From: Vanilla planifolia | Taxonomy: Eukaryota; Streptophyta; Magnoliopsida; Asparagales; Orchidaceae | Assembly: GCA_023846275.1 (NCBI GenBank) | Contig: CM043878.1 | Location: 7,495,501 to 7,559,500 of the forward strand | Reading direction: 5' to 3' | Length of the DNA stretch: 64,000 nt | Part shown: in pieces, positions 21,747-34,200 of the stretch | How the letters are laid out: every line of letters begins with the position of its first letter | How positions within the stretch are numbered: the first letter of the stretch is position 1 | Made by a program: the position numbers and the translations under genes | Notes under the pieces: generated by a model | What the model was told of the DNA's origin: nothing | What the model saw: only the letters and a program-made list of their open reading frames with translations | The model's database searches: none

Positions 21747-24700
21747 GTTTTATACTTTTAAGTTATGTGTGTCATTATTAGTTCTGATAGGTTTCTTAAA
21801 TTGCTAATACTTTGACTCTTTCATATTTTAAATGATTTGTCTTTCTTTGTGCTCTTACAGATTTGATTTTTGAACTTGATATAAATGAATGTCTTGTTTT
21901 GAGCTTAGTCTCAAAACTTACTACATGCATAATATTTAACTAATGTACATTACATATTATCTGACAACAAGCATCCACTTGAAAATGTTACACTAAAAGT
22001 TTTGCTAATATGTCTCCTTATGAATAATAGCCTAGATGTTCTCTACGAAGATGTTCAAAGAGACATTCTCATTCATGTTCCCTATCAAATATATTATTTT
22101 ACAAATTATGTCAATTGATTGGATAATAAGCTTTCTTAGAGCCTTCTTAAAACTGTCCTTGAGATGTTGCAAGTAGTAATTGTGGTTCCATTGACCAACC
22201 TTGCATGCTTGTCATTGATTCACTCATGTCAAGTTGCAACATCATCATAGGGATTATATATGCCATGCCATATGATTTGTTCTTATTAAAATTCATGATT
22301 TCAAAATTTAGTAAAACATACCCATTGTTTACATTGAGGCCAATCAAGGTCCCACATAAAAAGACCATAAAGAAATGTGCTGTCTATCTTAACAAGGGTT
22401 TGCAATGGCTTCAACCTTGGGTGGATTTTATAAATGCTTAAAATAAACATTAAAGGTAAAAGTTGTGATTTACATTAAAAGACATCAAATTTTTGCATGC
22501 ATATGATCACCACATATCACAACATCAATAATAGTCATCATATTTGAAGAATGTGAACCTATGTCCTTTTTATAAGCATCACATGTCACATTGTAATTGA
22601 CCTTAAAATGAGTTCAATGCTACAGTCTCCATTGTAATTAACCTAATATCCTTTTCTATAGCTCTACTCAAACAATGTTCTCCATTGGCTTTGTCTCCCT
22701 ACAATGTTTCAACGCTACTATGATAAAAGTGGAAATGAAACATAAGATACACTATTATTGATGATAGTCACTAGGTTGTCGCATATGTAACCATCTCCGC
22801 ACCAAGAAATCTCCTATGTACTTATGAAGAGCTTTGACTTGGAGAAATGAAGCCTAAAAGGTCATGAGTGCTCTTGCTTTTTCATTTGTATACACATAAA
22901 ATGTAGTTTTTTTTTCTTGTTTGAGCACCCTTTAATGTATTGAATGTTATTCTAGTTGGATCATAATAGCAAAACATTCAAGTTGTCATTTGATTCTAAA
23001 CATTATGTTTAGCTCAATCTTATGGAGGATCTTGAGCTCCAAAATTTCAATATTTGTTCGTCAATTATTGTCAAATTGATCCTCCTCATGTCATGTATGT
23101 GCATCACTAACAAATCACACATACATTATATGAACATTCTTTATTCACGACCATGACACAACATCACTGCTATTTGTACACCCTATACAATGCATTCCAT
23201 CTAAATGTTGTCATGTTCCTCTACGGAGGAGATTGCTGTTATTATTGCATGGGCTTCCCATGATCTCATGATTGACCTCTTGCGTCCTTATAATCAATGT
23301 TTTAATAAGAAGGGAACACATGTGGGGTGGGCAACCCAAATTGTGATAAACCTAATATTACATTCTCTAGCTTCAAGATTAGTTGGATACACCATGTTTG
23401 TTGAGTTGACAAACAAAGAAATTTAGTTGGTCGAATGAGCTCCAACATTGCACTAATTGAATTTGTATAACACAATGATCTATTAAAAAACGCAAATAAT
23501 TTTCAAATGATGAAAGGAGGAGATCAAGATTATAATAAAATCGAAAAAACTAAGAGGAATGACAAACAAGATGAATGTAATTAGTCTAATGAAGAACATG
23601 AACAATGAAAAAGAGGCCTTAAGAAAGTGTGTGAGGTTAAGTCAGAGCAACCAAGAGTGATAAAGATTAGAGCACAAGAATCTACAACAGAGCATAAGGT
23701 TTTTGTCCAAGAGATTTGTGGTCCCTAAGCAAGTGCAACGAGAATAAGGAAGAGTTTGAGTGTGGAGAAAAGCAACCCTGACTCAGTGTTGTGAATTGTT
23801 GGTTGACATTTGGGGTTTGTCATCCTAGCCATGCACGAGAATTATCAATTATTATATATATATATACAATGACTCCAATAGTCATTGTGGTCAATAAAGG
23901 TTCGTTGTTCATTTGCTCGCTTTGTCATTTACCAAATAATTTTTTCTATATGATAAATGATAGTAGTTTGTAACATATTCTATTTTTTAAATAAATTAAT
24001 ATATTATATAATTAAATAAATTTATTTTAAAGTAAATTTTTAAGAAGGAATGTGAAAACTTTGAAATGCTTTGTATTGTTACTCTTTATTCCTCCATTAG
24101 GAAGGAATAAAGCTGAAAGTAATCGATAATTTTCTAAATAAAGTTGTAGATCATGTGGCTTAGAACCGTCCATGATTTCCGTTGTACTGTTTTGGGATCG
24201 TAAAACACCACTTTATCGTCTTACCTCAAAGTCAATAGCATTTTCTTTTTTATTTTTAAATTTTTAGAAGACAAAAAACATTTTAATTATTTAAAAATAA
24301 ATTATTTTAATTCATTTTTAAAAATAATAAATTCTTTTTCAAAGTATTATCAAATACATAAATTTTTAGCAAGTGTCCAAAAAAGTTGATGTAGGGTGAC
24401 GTTCATTGATAAAATTTACAATTTAAAAAAAACATGATTTTGATTAGAAATTTTTATCAATTCAAAACTTTTAATAAAATATTTATTAGAAATTTTTTAA
24501 AAAATACTATGTATCTAATAAGGGTTATGTTGTATTTTTGTTTGCTTTTAATAAAAATGATTCTAACATTCACATGCTCCTCACCCATGTGTAAGTTCAT
24601 ATCTAATAAGGGTTATGTTGTATTTTTGTTGTACTAAAAACTCAATTACAATTATTCATTAATGTTTATTATGGGATAAAAGTAGAAAAAAAAATATATT

Positions 24701-26103
24701 TACAATTGTAAAATTTTCAAAGAACATGTCGATTTTCTCCCTTCTTTAATAAATTATTTCGCACAATTATATTGTTACTTAGTTTATTGTTCTAGCTATG
24801 TATCAAGGATCTTCACATGTAATGATATTTTTGATATCAACAAATTTAATTATGAGAAATAAAAATGAACATAGAAAATTCATATGATTACAAGATATAT
24901 ATTTTTGAAGAAGCAATATTTAGAAACTCATAAGTGAAAAATGGTGCTTTTCATTCCTATATTTTCATTTTCAACTACAATGGATTTTTAAGAGTTTTTA
25001 AATGAAGACTTGTAAAATTCAATAAATTTTATTGATTTTTTAAAAAATCAAAATTATTATATTTTAAAAATAATGTTGTTTGACACATATCATCATTTTA
25101 AAAATAAGTAATTAGTTATTTTCTATCACAAATCATCATTATTGTCATCAAATATTATTGTTAATCATCTTCTTTTGTCCCTAACGACATTTGTCTCTAC
25201 CCACTACCCATTTGCCACTGATCAATGATGATCAACATCGATTATTATCATCTAAGTCTATTAATGATTTAGGACATGAACTGATTCAACATGAGTTCTA
25301 ATTCAATTAATTAATAAAACTAAAAAGTATTTTTTATCTTGAAACACGAATATGAAATATTGATTTGTCGCAATTAAATTTTTGAACTTTAGCTATGATA
25401 TATCATTTATAATTAATAATTAGACTTTGTTAGAATTTTGACATGTTATAGAGACTTTTCACATCTTTATTTTAGAATCTTTTTTGGGAAGGAAATGCAT
25501 ATAAGAAGTTATTTTGTTTTATTATAAATGATGATATTAGTAATGATGTGATTATTATAATTTTGAAAAGACATATATTTAACATCTTGAAAATTTGTAT
25601 TTCATAATTTATTATAAATAATATATTAATACATATGAGTATATAAATATTTGTATTTCATATAATAAAGTTATTGTCTCAAAATATTAGTATTAACATA
25701 AAATAATACTAATTTAATTACATCTTGAAAAATATCAAGATTTATAAAATATTTTAGAAATTAAAATCGAGTATATTATTAGATATAGTTAATTGTAAGG
25801 CATCTAAAAAACTTATTTTATAATATTTTAAAATTTTAGTTAATTTATTAATATTTTTTGAAGTTAAAAGATTTAAAAAAGGGAAAGAAATATCAAGAGA
25901 GAGGAAGAGTACAAGAGGAATAAAGACTTAACTTATAAGCTGTTGTAGGAGATTTATGCAAGAAGGAAGTTAAGAGGTAAGAATAGCTACTAATAAGTTA
26001 TATTTTAATTTAACCTTAGAATTCAATACTAGATGTTTTAGAAAGTTGAAGCTAAGAGAACTATGCTTTAGGAATTTTTTTAGTTTAAGCTTGTGTTTTA
26101 ATT
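21747..26103. other. AT-rich intergenic DNA
   Basis: No gene is supported. A 30-base phrase beginning TATCTAATAAGGGTTATG is duplicated at 24512 and 24600. A segment at 24120-24240 resembles decayed LTR-type sequence, but ends and duplications cannot be found. Confidence 0.5.
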
Positions 26104-27791
26104 GGAATGCACGAGATTTTATTGGAATTAGAGTGTTCATGTATTGACAAATTGATGTAAAATTATAAGAATTTATTTTATGTAACGAAAATGAATTTAA
26201 GGAAAATAAGAAATATCATGTATTTGAGCATTGATTCTAAGTTGAATATATCGTATGTTAGATTTGATAGATGCAATGTAAGTTGAACAGCCTAATGGGT
26301 TGATTTGATAAATTATGAATTTTAAAATTTTAAGTGTTTAAAAAAAAATAATTAAGATAAATTAGTTAAAATATAATATTTTGTGTTGTGAGTAAAATGA
26401 TAAATTTAATATCCAAATATGAGAGTGTAATAGCTTATGTATATTTTTTTGTATATAAAAAATAAAAAGAAAATAAAAGACAAAAAAAAGAATATAAAAT
26501 AATTAATTAAGTTACTATTTTATTCGTTGAAGTATATTTACATAATAATGTTAATATAACAATGTTATATTTTTTGTATTCTAATACTATATAAAAACAA
26601 TTGATAAATTATTATATATTTTATAAATATAAGAATATAAATAATTTGTTTTTTGTTTATTGAATTGAGATGTTTCTATTCAAGATTATATTAATGATTT
26701 GATTTCAAATTCAAATTTTTTAATAGTATGGAATTTTAGATCAACTTATTTTGAATTATTATGGTCTTAATTTAACCTATTTATCAATTATTAAGCACAA
26801 GGGAACACCATAACAAAGATTGGATTACTTAAGATGGCTTAGAAAAAAAGATTATTTTATAGAAATATGAAAGATTTTCTAATCATTGTGTTAAGTTTGC
26901 TATTAGGTAATATGAATACCAACCATTGTTTGAAATGCATAAGATTTTATTGGAATTAGAGTATTCATGTATTAATAAACTAGTGTAAAATCATAAGAAT
27001 TTTATTTATGTAATAATTGAAAATGAATTTAAGAAAAATAAGAAATATTATGTATTCTCATATGTAAACTCAGAGTTAGACATATCTTATGTCAGATTCA
27101 ATTGACGATATATAAGTTTGATTTGAATAATCTAATAAGTTAGTCTGATCAATTATGAATTTGAAATTTAAAATATTTTACAAGAAAAATAAATATAATG
27201 AAAAATAAATTAATTAAAGTATGATATTTTATATTTTGAAATTAAAAAACATATATATAATATCAAATATGATAATATAATAGCTTATGTATAATTTTTC
27301 TTATATAGAAAACCAAAAGAAAATATATGACAAAAGAAAAGAAATATTTGAGAATTAGATAAATTTAAATTAAATTGATGCTTTATTCATGAAAATATAT
27401 TTATATGAGCATGTTAATATATATATATATATAAAATGATTGATAAATTAGATATTCTATAAATATAGTATGGGTACATAGATCTATTATACATTATATT
27501 AAATAAATATTAGAATATAAATAACTTTATTTAATATTTATTGAATTGACATGCTTCTATTCAAGATAATATTAATGATTTGCTATCAAATTGAAATTTT
27601 TAAATAGTATAAAATCTTATATCAACTTAATTTGAATTATCATTAGTCTTAATTTAACCCATTTACCAATTATCAAGCACTAAGGAGGCACCATAACAAA
27701 GATTGGATTACTCAAAAAATACTTTAGAAAAGAAAATAGATGATTTTATAGAAATAAGAATGATTTCCTAACCATGTGTTAAGTTAGCATG
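26104..27791 (+). repeat. Diverged 0.83-kb tandem duplication
   Basis: The two copies start at about 26104 and 26931. Shared landmarks are AGATTTTATTGGAATTAGAG (26112 and 26941) and ACCATAACAAAGATTGGATTA (near 26810 and 27690). Divergence and small indels are substantial, so the event is old. It is AT-rich and non-coding, and the origin is unknown. Confidence 0.75.
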
Positions 27792-27854
27792 TTTCCTTCA
27801 GGAAAAAATTTATTAAATTATATAATTCATAAATTAATTCCTAACTATATTTAA

Positions 27855-27885
27855 AATATACATATATATATATATATCTTTTTCT
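27855..27885 (+). promoter_or_regulatory. TATA-rich stretch upstream of small gene
   Basis: An ATATATATATATAT run followed by CTTTTTCTCC lies about 155 bases before the ATG of the small gene at 28038. It may act as a TATA element, but such runs are common in this AT-rich DNA. Confidence 0.3.
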
Positions 27886-28037
27886 CCATTCTTGGTCTGC
27901 CATGTCCTTCTTCCTTACACCTCACAACCGCATCTAGCTTTACCTTTTCAAGCAGCTTATTAATCCCCACTACCCTTCCGAAAGCTGGTCATCTTCATCA
28001 AAGAAGCTTCGGCAACGCCAAATCACCTGCGTCGCAG

Positions 28038-28340
28038 ATGGGGAAAGGAGACGGCAGCGACTCCGTGTGCTCGAAGCTCTACAACGCCCTCACCTTCCGG
28101 AAGGAGGGACCTGAAGCGCCGCCCAGGGCTGCCGATGCCAACGTTTCGGCAAAAAGCCAGCTTGTGAAGATACAGAACTTCGATAAGCAAGGGCCACCCC
28201 AATCCGCAACCACCGCCGGTCAGAACACGGCGGAGAAGCCGAGGCGGGCATACAGCATCAACAAGAAGGTGGACGACTTCATCGCGCGCACAAAAATGAA
28301 GCTTAGGTCTTCGTCAGCCGTTGGAAGGCATGCTGATTGA
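28038..28340 (+). CDS. Small plant protein with KKVDDFIxRTKxKLR motif
   Basis: This intronless 100-residue frame is clearly more GC-rich than its flanks and begins MGKGDGSDSVCSKLYNALTF. The middle (residues 21-70) is polar, low in complexity and probably disordered. The C-terminal part (74-90) reads INKKVDDFIARTKMKLR, a basic-amphipathic segment of the sort seen near the ends of small plant-specific proteins and reminiscent of the DUF761 type of ending (VDxxADEFIxxFxxQ). There is no signal peptide or membrane segment. The start is the first ATG after the AT-rich promoter. I do not know the function. The codon use and GC contrast make a real gene likely, but there is no second line of evidence. 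Confidence 0.6.
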   Translation: MGKGDGSDSVCSKLYNALTFRKEGPEAPPRAADANVSAKSQLVKIQNFDKQGPPQSATTAGQNTAEKPRRAYSINKKVDDFIARTKMKLRSSSAVGRHAD

Positions 28341-31267
28341 CATCCATGGAAGGGTACTTCATGTGTCTCTATTTTTCTTCTTATGAACTTGGGGATGTTA
28401 CGTAGTTATGTGTTTGTCGTATGTTGATGTGATTTGTGGGTTATCTCTGGTTTTGGATATTTAACATATATAAATGGGTGGAGCATGAGTGAGGTTGCTT
28501 CTCTGCAAAGTTGAATCTTTCTTCGTAACAGAGCATCGTTTGTGTTCGTTTCATGTTCAAATATATCTTGTTTATGCTCATGAGGTTCGTAAAGGTTGTT
28601 CGTCTTGTTGTGCTCAACGAGCGGAACAAGAAGGAGGGCCTTCGATAATGGAAGATGGAAGATGGACGTCGATGTGTAAAGGGTAGAAGAAGGAGACGAA
28701 TGAATAGACAAGGAATTGGTTCTAACGCGAATGAGCGATGACAGGCTGTGGAATAAAAAAAAAGGTATATGCCAAACAAAAATATTATAATAAATAAAAT
28801 AATTTTTTTAAATAATGATGTGAAATAAGATAATAATAAAAAAAATGAAAAAAAAGTATAAACTCACGCATAAATCTCATTAATTTGTTGCTGTTTGAAG
28901 GAACTTAAATGCTGGGTCCACAGAATAATATACTATATATTATTATCTCGTAAAATTTGTTTAAAATTTATAATATTAATTAATAATCAATCAAACAAGT
29001 TCTCAACAACCTCAAAGAAAATATAAAAATAATCTTTTTTTTTTTATAAGTAATTTCAATTAAGAATGTTTTGGTATAATCTAAACTAAGAGTAAGGTTC
29101 AAAGTTTCAATTTTGCCTTCAATGAATTGGTTGAAAAACTTGGTTTTGATGAAGCTTAGGTTTTTGTTTTTTGATAAATTTTTTTAATATATTTTATTCA
29201 ATTTGATAGGATTTAAAGATAGTTTTAATTTTAAAAATTAAATTGATAAGAATAATTAAACAAGCTTAAACGTAAGAAAATGTTAATATATTAAAGTGAT
29301 TAATTAGTTATACTTTTTATATTTATTAAAGTATTATAACAGGTAAAAAAAAGATGAGAATAAAACTTTGAAAAATCTGAGTATATTTATTATTAAGATA
29401 GTCAGATTTTGTTCTTGGTTATTATCTATTTTAATGTTAAAACTAAATAAAATAATATATAGCATAATTATCAATTACTTTTACATTAAAAATAAAAAAA
29501 TAAAAATATAAAAATAATTGAAAATCAAGCACTTTTGTTTACCCAATCATTAAATTAAATTTGATGAAAATTAGTTTAAAAAATTATATATATACATTAA
29601 ATTAATTAGAAATAATATAAAAAAAATAAAATTCTTGGAATCAATCTCAACTTTTAGCTTAGAAATATAAAAAGCAAACTGTTTGATTTTTAATATTTTT
29701 TAAATAAAAATTATTTTAAAAATACACTCTTATAAAAAAAACTTTTTAGAATATTATAATCTTGACAACATTACTCTCTTGAACAATTTTGTCGATAATA
29801 AATAAATCAAGCAACTTCTCTCACTTCATGAACTCTATTGTACTAAATAAGACCAAACTTATTCTCTTTCTTTATAGATAGAATGATTGTTTGAAGATAT
29901 AATAGTATAAATTCTTTAATAATAATATTTTTTTGAATTTAAATTCATTATTTGACATTATAATGTATTAAATTTAGAAGAATCACTTAAAACCATCTGA
30001 GTGGTTAAACCTTACCACAAAACATTAAATAAAAAAATATTTTCATTTTTATATAATATTCATATTTTTTAATTTTAAATTAAAAAAATATAAAGATTAT
30101 CACGTCATTATAGAATCTTCGTCCATTAAATAAAATAAAAAAAATGATTTTTTGTAACGTGGATGATGCATAGATATTTATTTATTTATTTACTTCTATT
30201 TACATGCACAAATTAAAGAATTAATATTTGAATTTAAAGAGGAGAGAAGAAGTGCATACCTTCAAAATAAATATTTATGACTTTTATGATTAACTTAGAT
30301 TATGTTTAAGAAGAATTTGTGAGTTTAAAAGAAAATTTAAATTATATGTGATATCACTATGATTAAATATTAAATTGATTATAAAAAATATTTTTTTTTT
30401 TTGACAAATATATTATTTATAAACATATAATTGAATGATTATAGAATGACATAAGTAACAATTGATTTGATAATAAGAGAATAAAGTAAAAGATTCTAAT
30501 ATTATTTTGAAAGAAAAACTAAATTTTAGACTAATTTTGCAAAGGTTGAGTTAAAAAAATAATGTATTAAACAGGCTATTGACGAGGAGGTTTTATTAAA
30601 AAAAATTGAAAATTAATTTTATATGGTTTAAATAAAATCTTGGTAAAAAAATGTTGTTTAAATTTTGATATTTTAAATTTAAAAAGAGTTTTTTAAAGTA
30701 CATTTAAAACCGATGCAATTTTTTTTAACAAAAAAATGATCACTTTTAGAAATTGTAAATATATATTTAAAAAATAAAACTAATATCATTTTTGAGACTT
30801 TTAATGTATTCTTAATACCATACTTTAATAACGTTTTTTGTTAAACATCTTTACTTTCTAATTTTACCATTAAAAACCCAAGCATCTTCCAATTTCCAAA
30901 TTAGATTACAGCGGTGCAAGCGAGGGTAATTTCGACAGTTTTGCAAATATAACAATTTTTGGATTTATTTGTAAATCAAGTTTCAAAATCTTATTTATTT
31001 ATTTTTTTTTTTTGAAAATTTGTTTTTAAAATCCATTTATATTAAAATAATTCTTATGAAAATTTTATTATGTTAACATAAAAATACTTTTATAAAATTT
31101 ATTTTAATCTTTTTCTTTTTAATACTAATTTATAGGCTAATAAGTGGATGCGAACTGTAAGAAAGTTTCGGCGTAACTACAGAAAGCACGTCGTTTCCTG
31201 TTTTCCTCGTGGACGTCGAGAAGAAACCGAAGAGAAGATCTGCAGTAGGGTAAAGAAATCGGCGGAG
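28341..31267. other. AT-rich spacer between small gene and LFG gene
   Basis: About 2.9 kb of very AT-rich DNA. The first few hundred bases are probably the 3' UTR of the small gene; frames at 28406-28779 on both strands are unsupported. The last 130 bases are the probable 5' UTR of the LFG gene and hold an in-frame upstream ATG at 31148. Confidence 0.5.
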
Positions 31268-34200
31268 ATGTACGGCTTCACAAAGATCGAGAAGGATGTA
31301 GACTTGGAGGCTGGGACGCTGTACCCTGGGCTCAGCGCCGGCGAGAACCAGCTCCGATGGGGCTTCGTTCGCAAGGTATACGGCATCCTCGCCGCTCAGA
31401 TTGTTCTCACCACCGCCGTCTCGGCCGCCACAGTTCTCTATGCCCCCATCAACAATCTCCTCTCTGGATCTGTCGGCCTCGCGCTCGTCCTCGCCTTCCT
31501 TCCACTCCTACGTATCACATCCAATCCTTGAGATTTTCTGTAGATTTATTTTTAGAAGTTTTATCTTTCTGTCTCTGGTTGCGTGGTTGTTTTCGTTATG
31601 TTCTGGTTGATGATTTGATGAAGTATAGTTTGGGATTGGTTTAGAGGGATAATTTTATAGTTAGGTTGGTGATGTTTGCGTAGATTGTCATTTGATCGTA
31701 TTTTTTCTCCTTCTTTAAGACGATTTGAATGCTTTATTTCTTATGAAGAGGGAAAATGCATTTGCCGCTTGGTCATGGCAAAATTATAAATTAAATGAAT
31801 GGAGATGAGAAGTTTTGCGATGGCAATGTCGCTTGTTGATGTCTCTTTGTGGCGGATTGTATATGGTCCGGTCGTACTATTTCATAGAAATACATATTTT
31901 GATAAAGGATGTAACCCTAAAACATTTCTTTTTTTTTTTGTGGAAGAGAAGGGTCCATTAGTTTTTGTCTTGGACTAATATTATTATAGGTGTCCATTGT
32001 AACTTTTGGTACTAACTAACTTGGTATCCTTGGGCAGTTGTTATTTTAATGTAAGTCTTCGATGTTTGCTTTCTATGTGGCCATAAAATTTGTTGATGTG
32101 TTGTTTCGATATTAATATATCAAAATTTAATATTTAATATTTAATATATTGTTTATTCGAAGAAAGAAGATTTAATATTTTGATGTTTAAATTTGAATTT
32201 GATATAACAAAATTAAGGGATATATTAATGGAATATGTTTTTTTTATTTATAGTTTTTACATCTATTAACAATCATGAAGGTGACAAGAGACATAGCATG
32301 AGCCATGTTGTTCTAGGCAATTGAGAGATCTAGTTTGACAAAACTTTTTGCTTCATTGTTTTCATCGATGACTTGGAGTTGTCATCTTGATGCTTAGGGT
32401 TTCATCTTAGTATGGTTGTCATTGCATGTTGGTGATCTTCTCTTTTGCTATTACTTTGACTATCATAGCGTTCGATCTTATTAGCGTTTCTGCATATACG
32501 TGAGTCCATGTGGTTCCAACATCTAGAATGGACGAGGAGTAAGTAGTGGTGCTACCATGGATATGTTGAAGTATGGCTGCATGATTAAGTGTTGGGCGGG
32601 AGTGAGCTTTGTTGTTTATGGTTTTTCATAAGTAGTAGGTGATGTAGGCGATGAGCTGAGTAGAAGAGTTTTTCCATGTTTGCCTTCCATCCAACAAAGA
32701 AAGGAATGTAGTTAATTGTAGGAAAGAGCAGCACTATTTTTATGAAGCACATTGACACAAATCGATGTAGCTTGCGGGAAAGACTAAAGAATATGATCAA
32801 GGGACTCAATGTAGTGATACTCCCAAGGACAAGTGGTGTTGCAGGCCAGCCCATACCTATGAAGCCACTTTCACCCTTTGCCGTGCCCTATGCTTCCAAG
32901 CACATGCATCATGTCTGCCATAAATGTTGTCCAGCTAAAGAAAAATGGAGTAAAGGATCGAACCTAGAACCTTAGAGGTTTCTGATACAGTCCAGCAAAT
33001 GGAGTCAGTAGCTCCTGTGGTTCACGGGGTGCAAGCAATGTGTGTAGCAAGGTCCGGTTCAAAGAAGTATTGTTGCATATCAGAATTCCAGCATGAATTG
33101 GAATTAATAAGCATAGCAAACTGTGATGAATCTTCAAATTGACATTAATATATATGAGCCATTTTCTTATTTTTTTTGGACAAATGTTTCTTCAATAGAG
33201 CCAAACGTGAATGGCTTTCTCTAATGGCATTCAAATTTATAGAGGATGTAGTTGAAATCCACCATAATAATCATCTTGGAGGTTCCATGAAGGTTGGCAT
33301 ATAGGTCAACCCAAAAAAAATTTCTTTTATGGAAGTCACAATTTGTAGAAATAGCTGCAATTATTGACATAGTGTCCCTATTGATGAGAATTTTTATAGT
33401 GATAGCTTGCTCTGGATAATGTAGAGGATGGAGAGAGATGAGATTAGGAAACCAGAGCAAAATAATTTCACAAACTTCCGTGGAGAGGGAGCTAATAAGA
33501 AGTCCCAATGATGTTTAGCTTGACGATCAATCTTTCGTTTGGTGAGGTTAGAGAGACTTGTCTCATGTAGACTAATGAGGTAAGGGTGTCAAGCTTTGGC
33601 CTTTTGACATTGTGATTATTCAAAATTATTGTTGTATCATGAGTAGGGATGGGGGATTAAAAGACTTTAAGAAAGAATTTTTTGTTAAACCCTACAAGTG
33701 TGGTAAAAGATAATTATCTATAGATCTCTAAACGCCACTTAAATTATTCACTATTATAAAGTTGTAGTGCTTTTGCACATACATCACTTTCTTCATTGAT
33801 CTTGTTAGAAATTAGCACTCATTGATATATTGAGTTGTTGGAGGTTTCATTCTAAAACTTGAACTTTCATAGATGTTATGTAAGGTTTTGTTTGATATTA
33901 AACATGGGGAAAAAAGCATTATCTTGTGTGCAAATAGTTCCTTCATTTTATCAAAATAGCAAACTTGCTTTCTACAACTTCATTAATATAGTAAATAGGT
34001 TGATAACTTTCTGTTCGTCAATTACCCTTCCATATATGGAATGCTTGTAATGATAGTTTAGGAATAAAATTTTTTTTGGGACTTAGTTTTTATATTAATG
34101 GAATTTTAAGGTCTGTTTTTAACTATTTTTTAAATAAGAGGTCTTATCCACCCAGAGGAGCAAATTAATGGGATTAAGCTGTTATTTATTTAACATATTA

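Noticed and set aside
32950-32990. GGATCGAACC phrase resembling a tRNA T-arm on the minus strand
   Set aside because: No matching acceptor, D-arm or anticodon arm can be placed around it, so it is not a tRNA gene.
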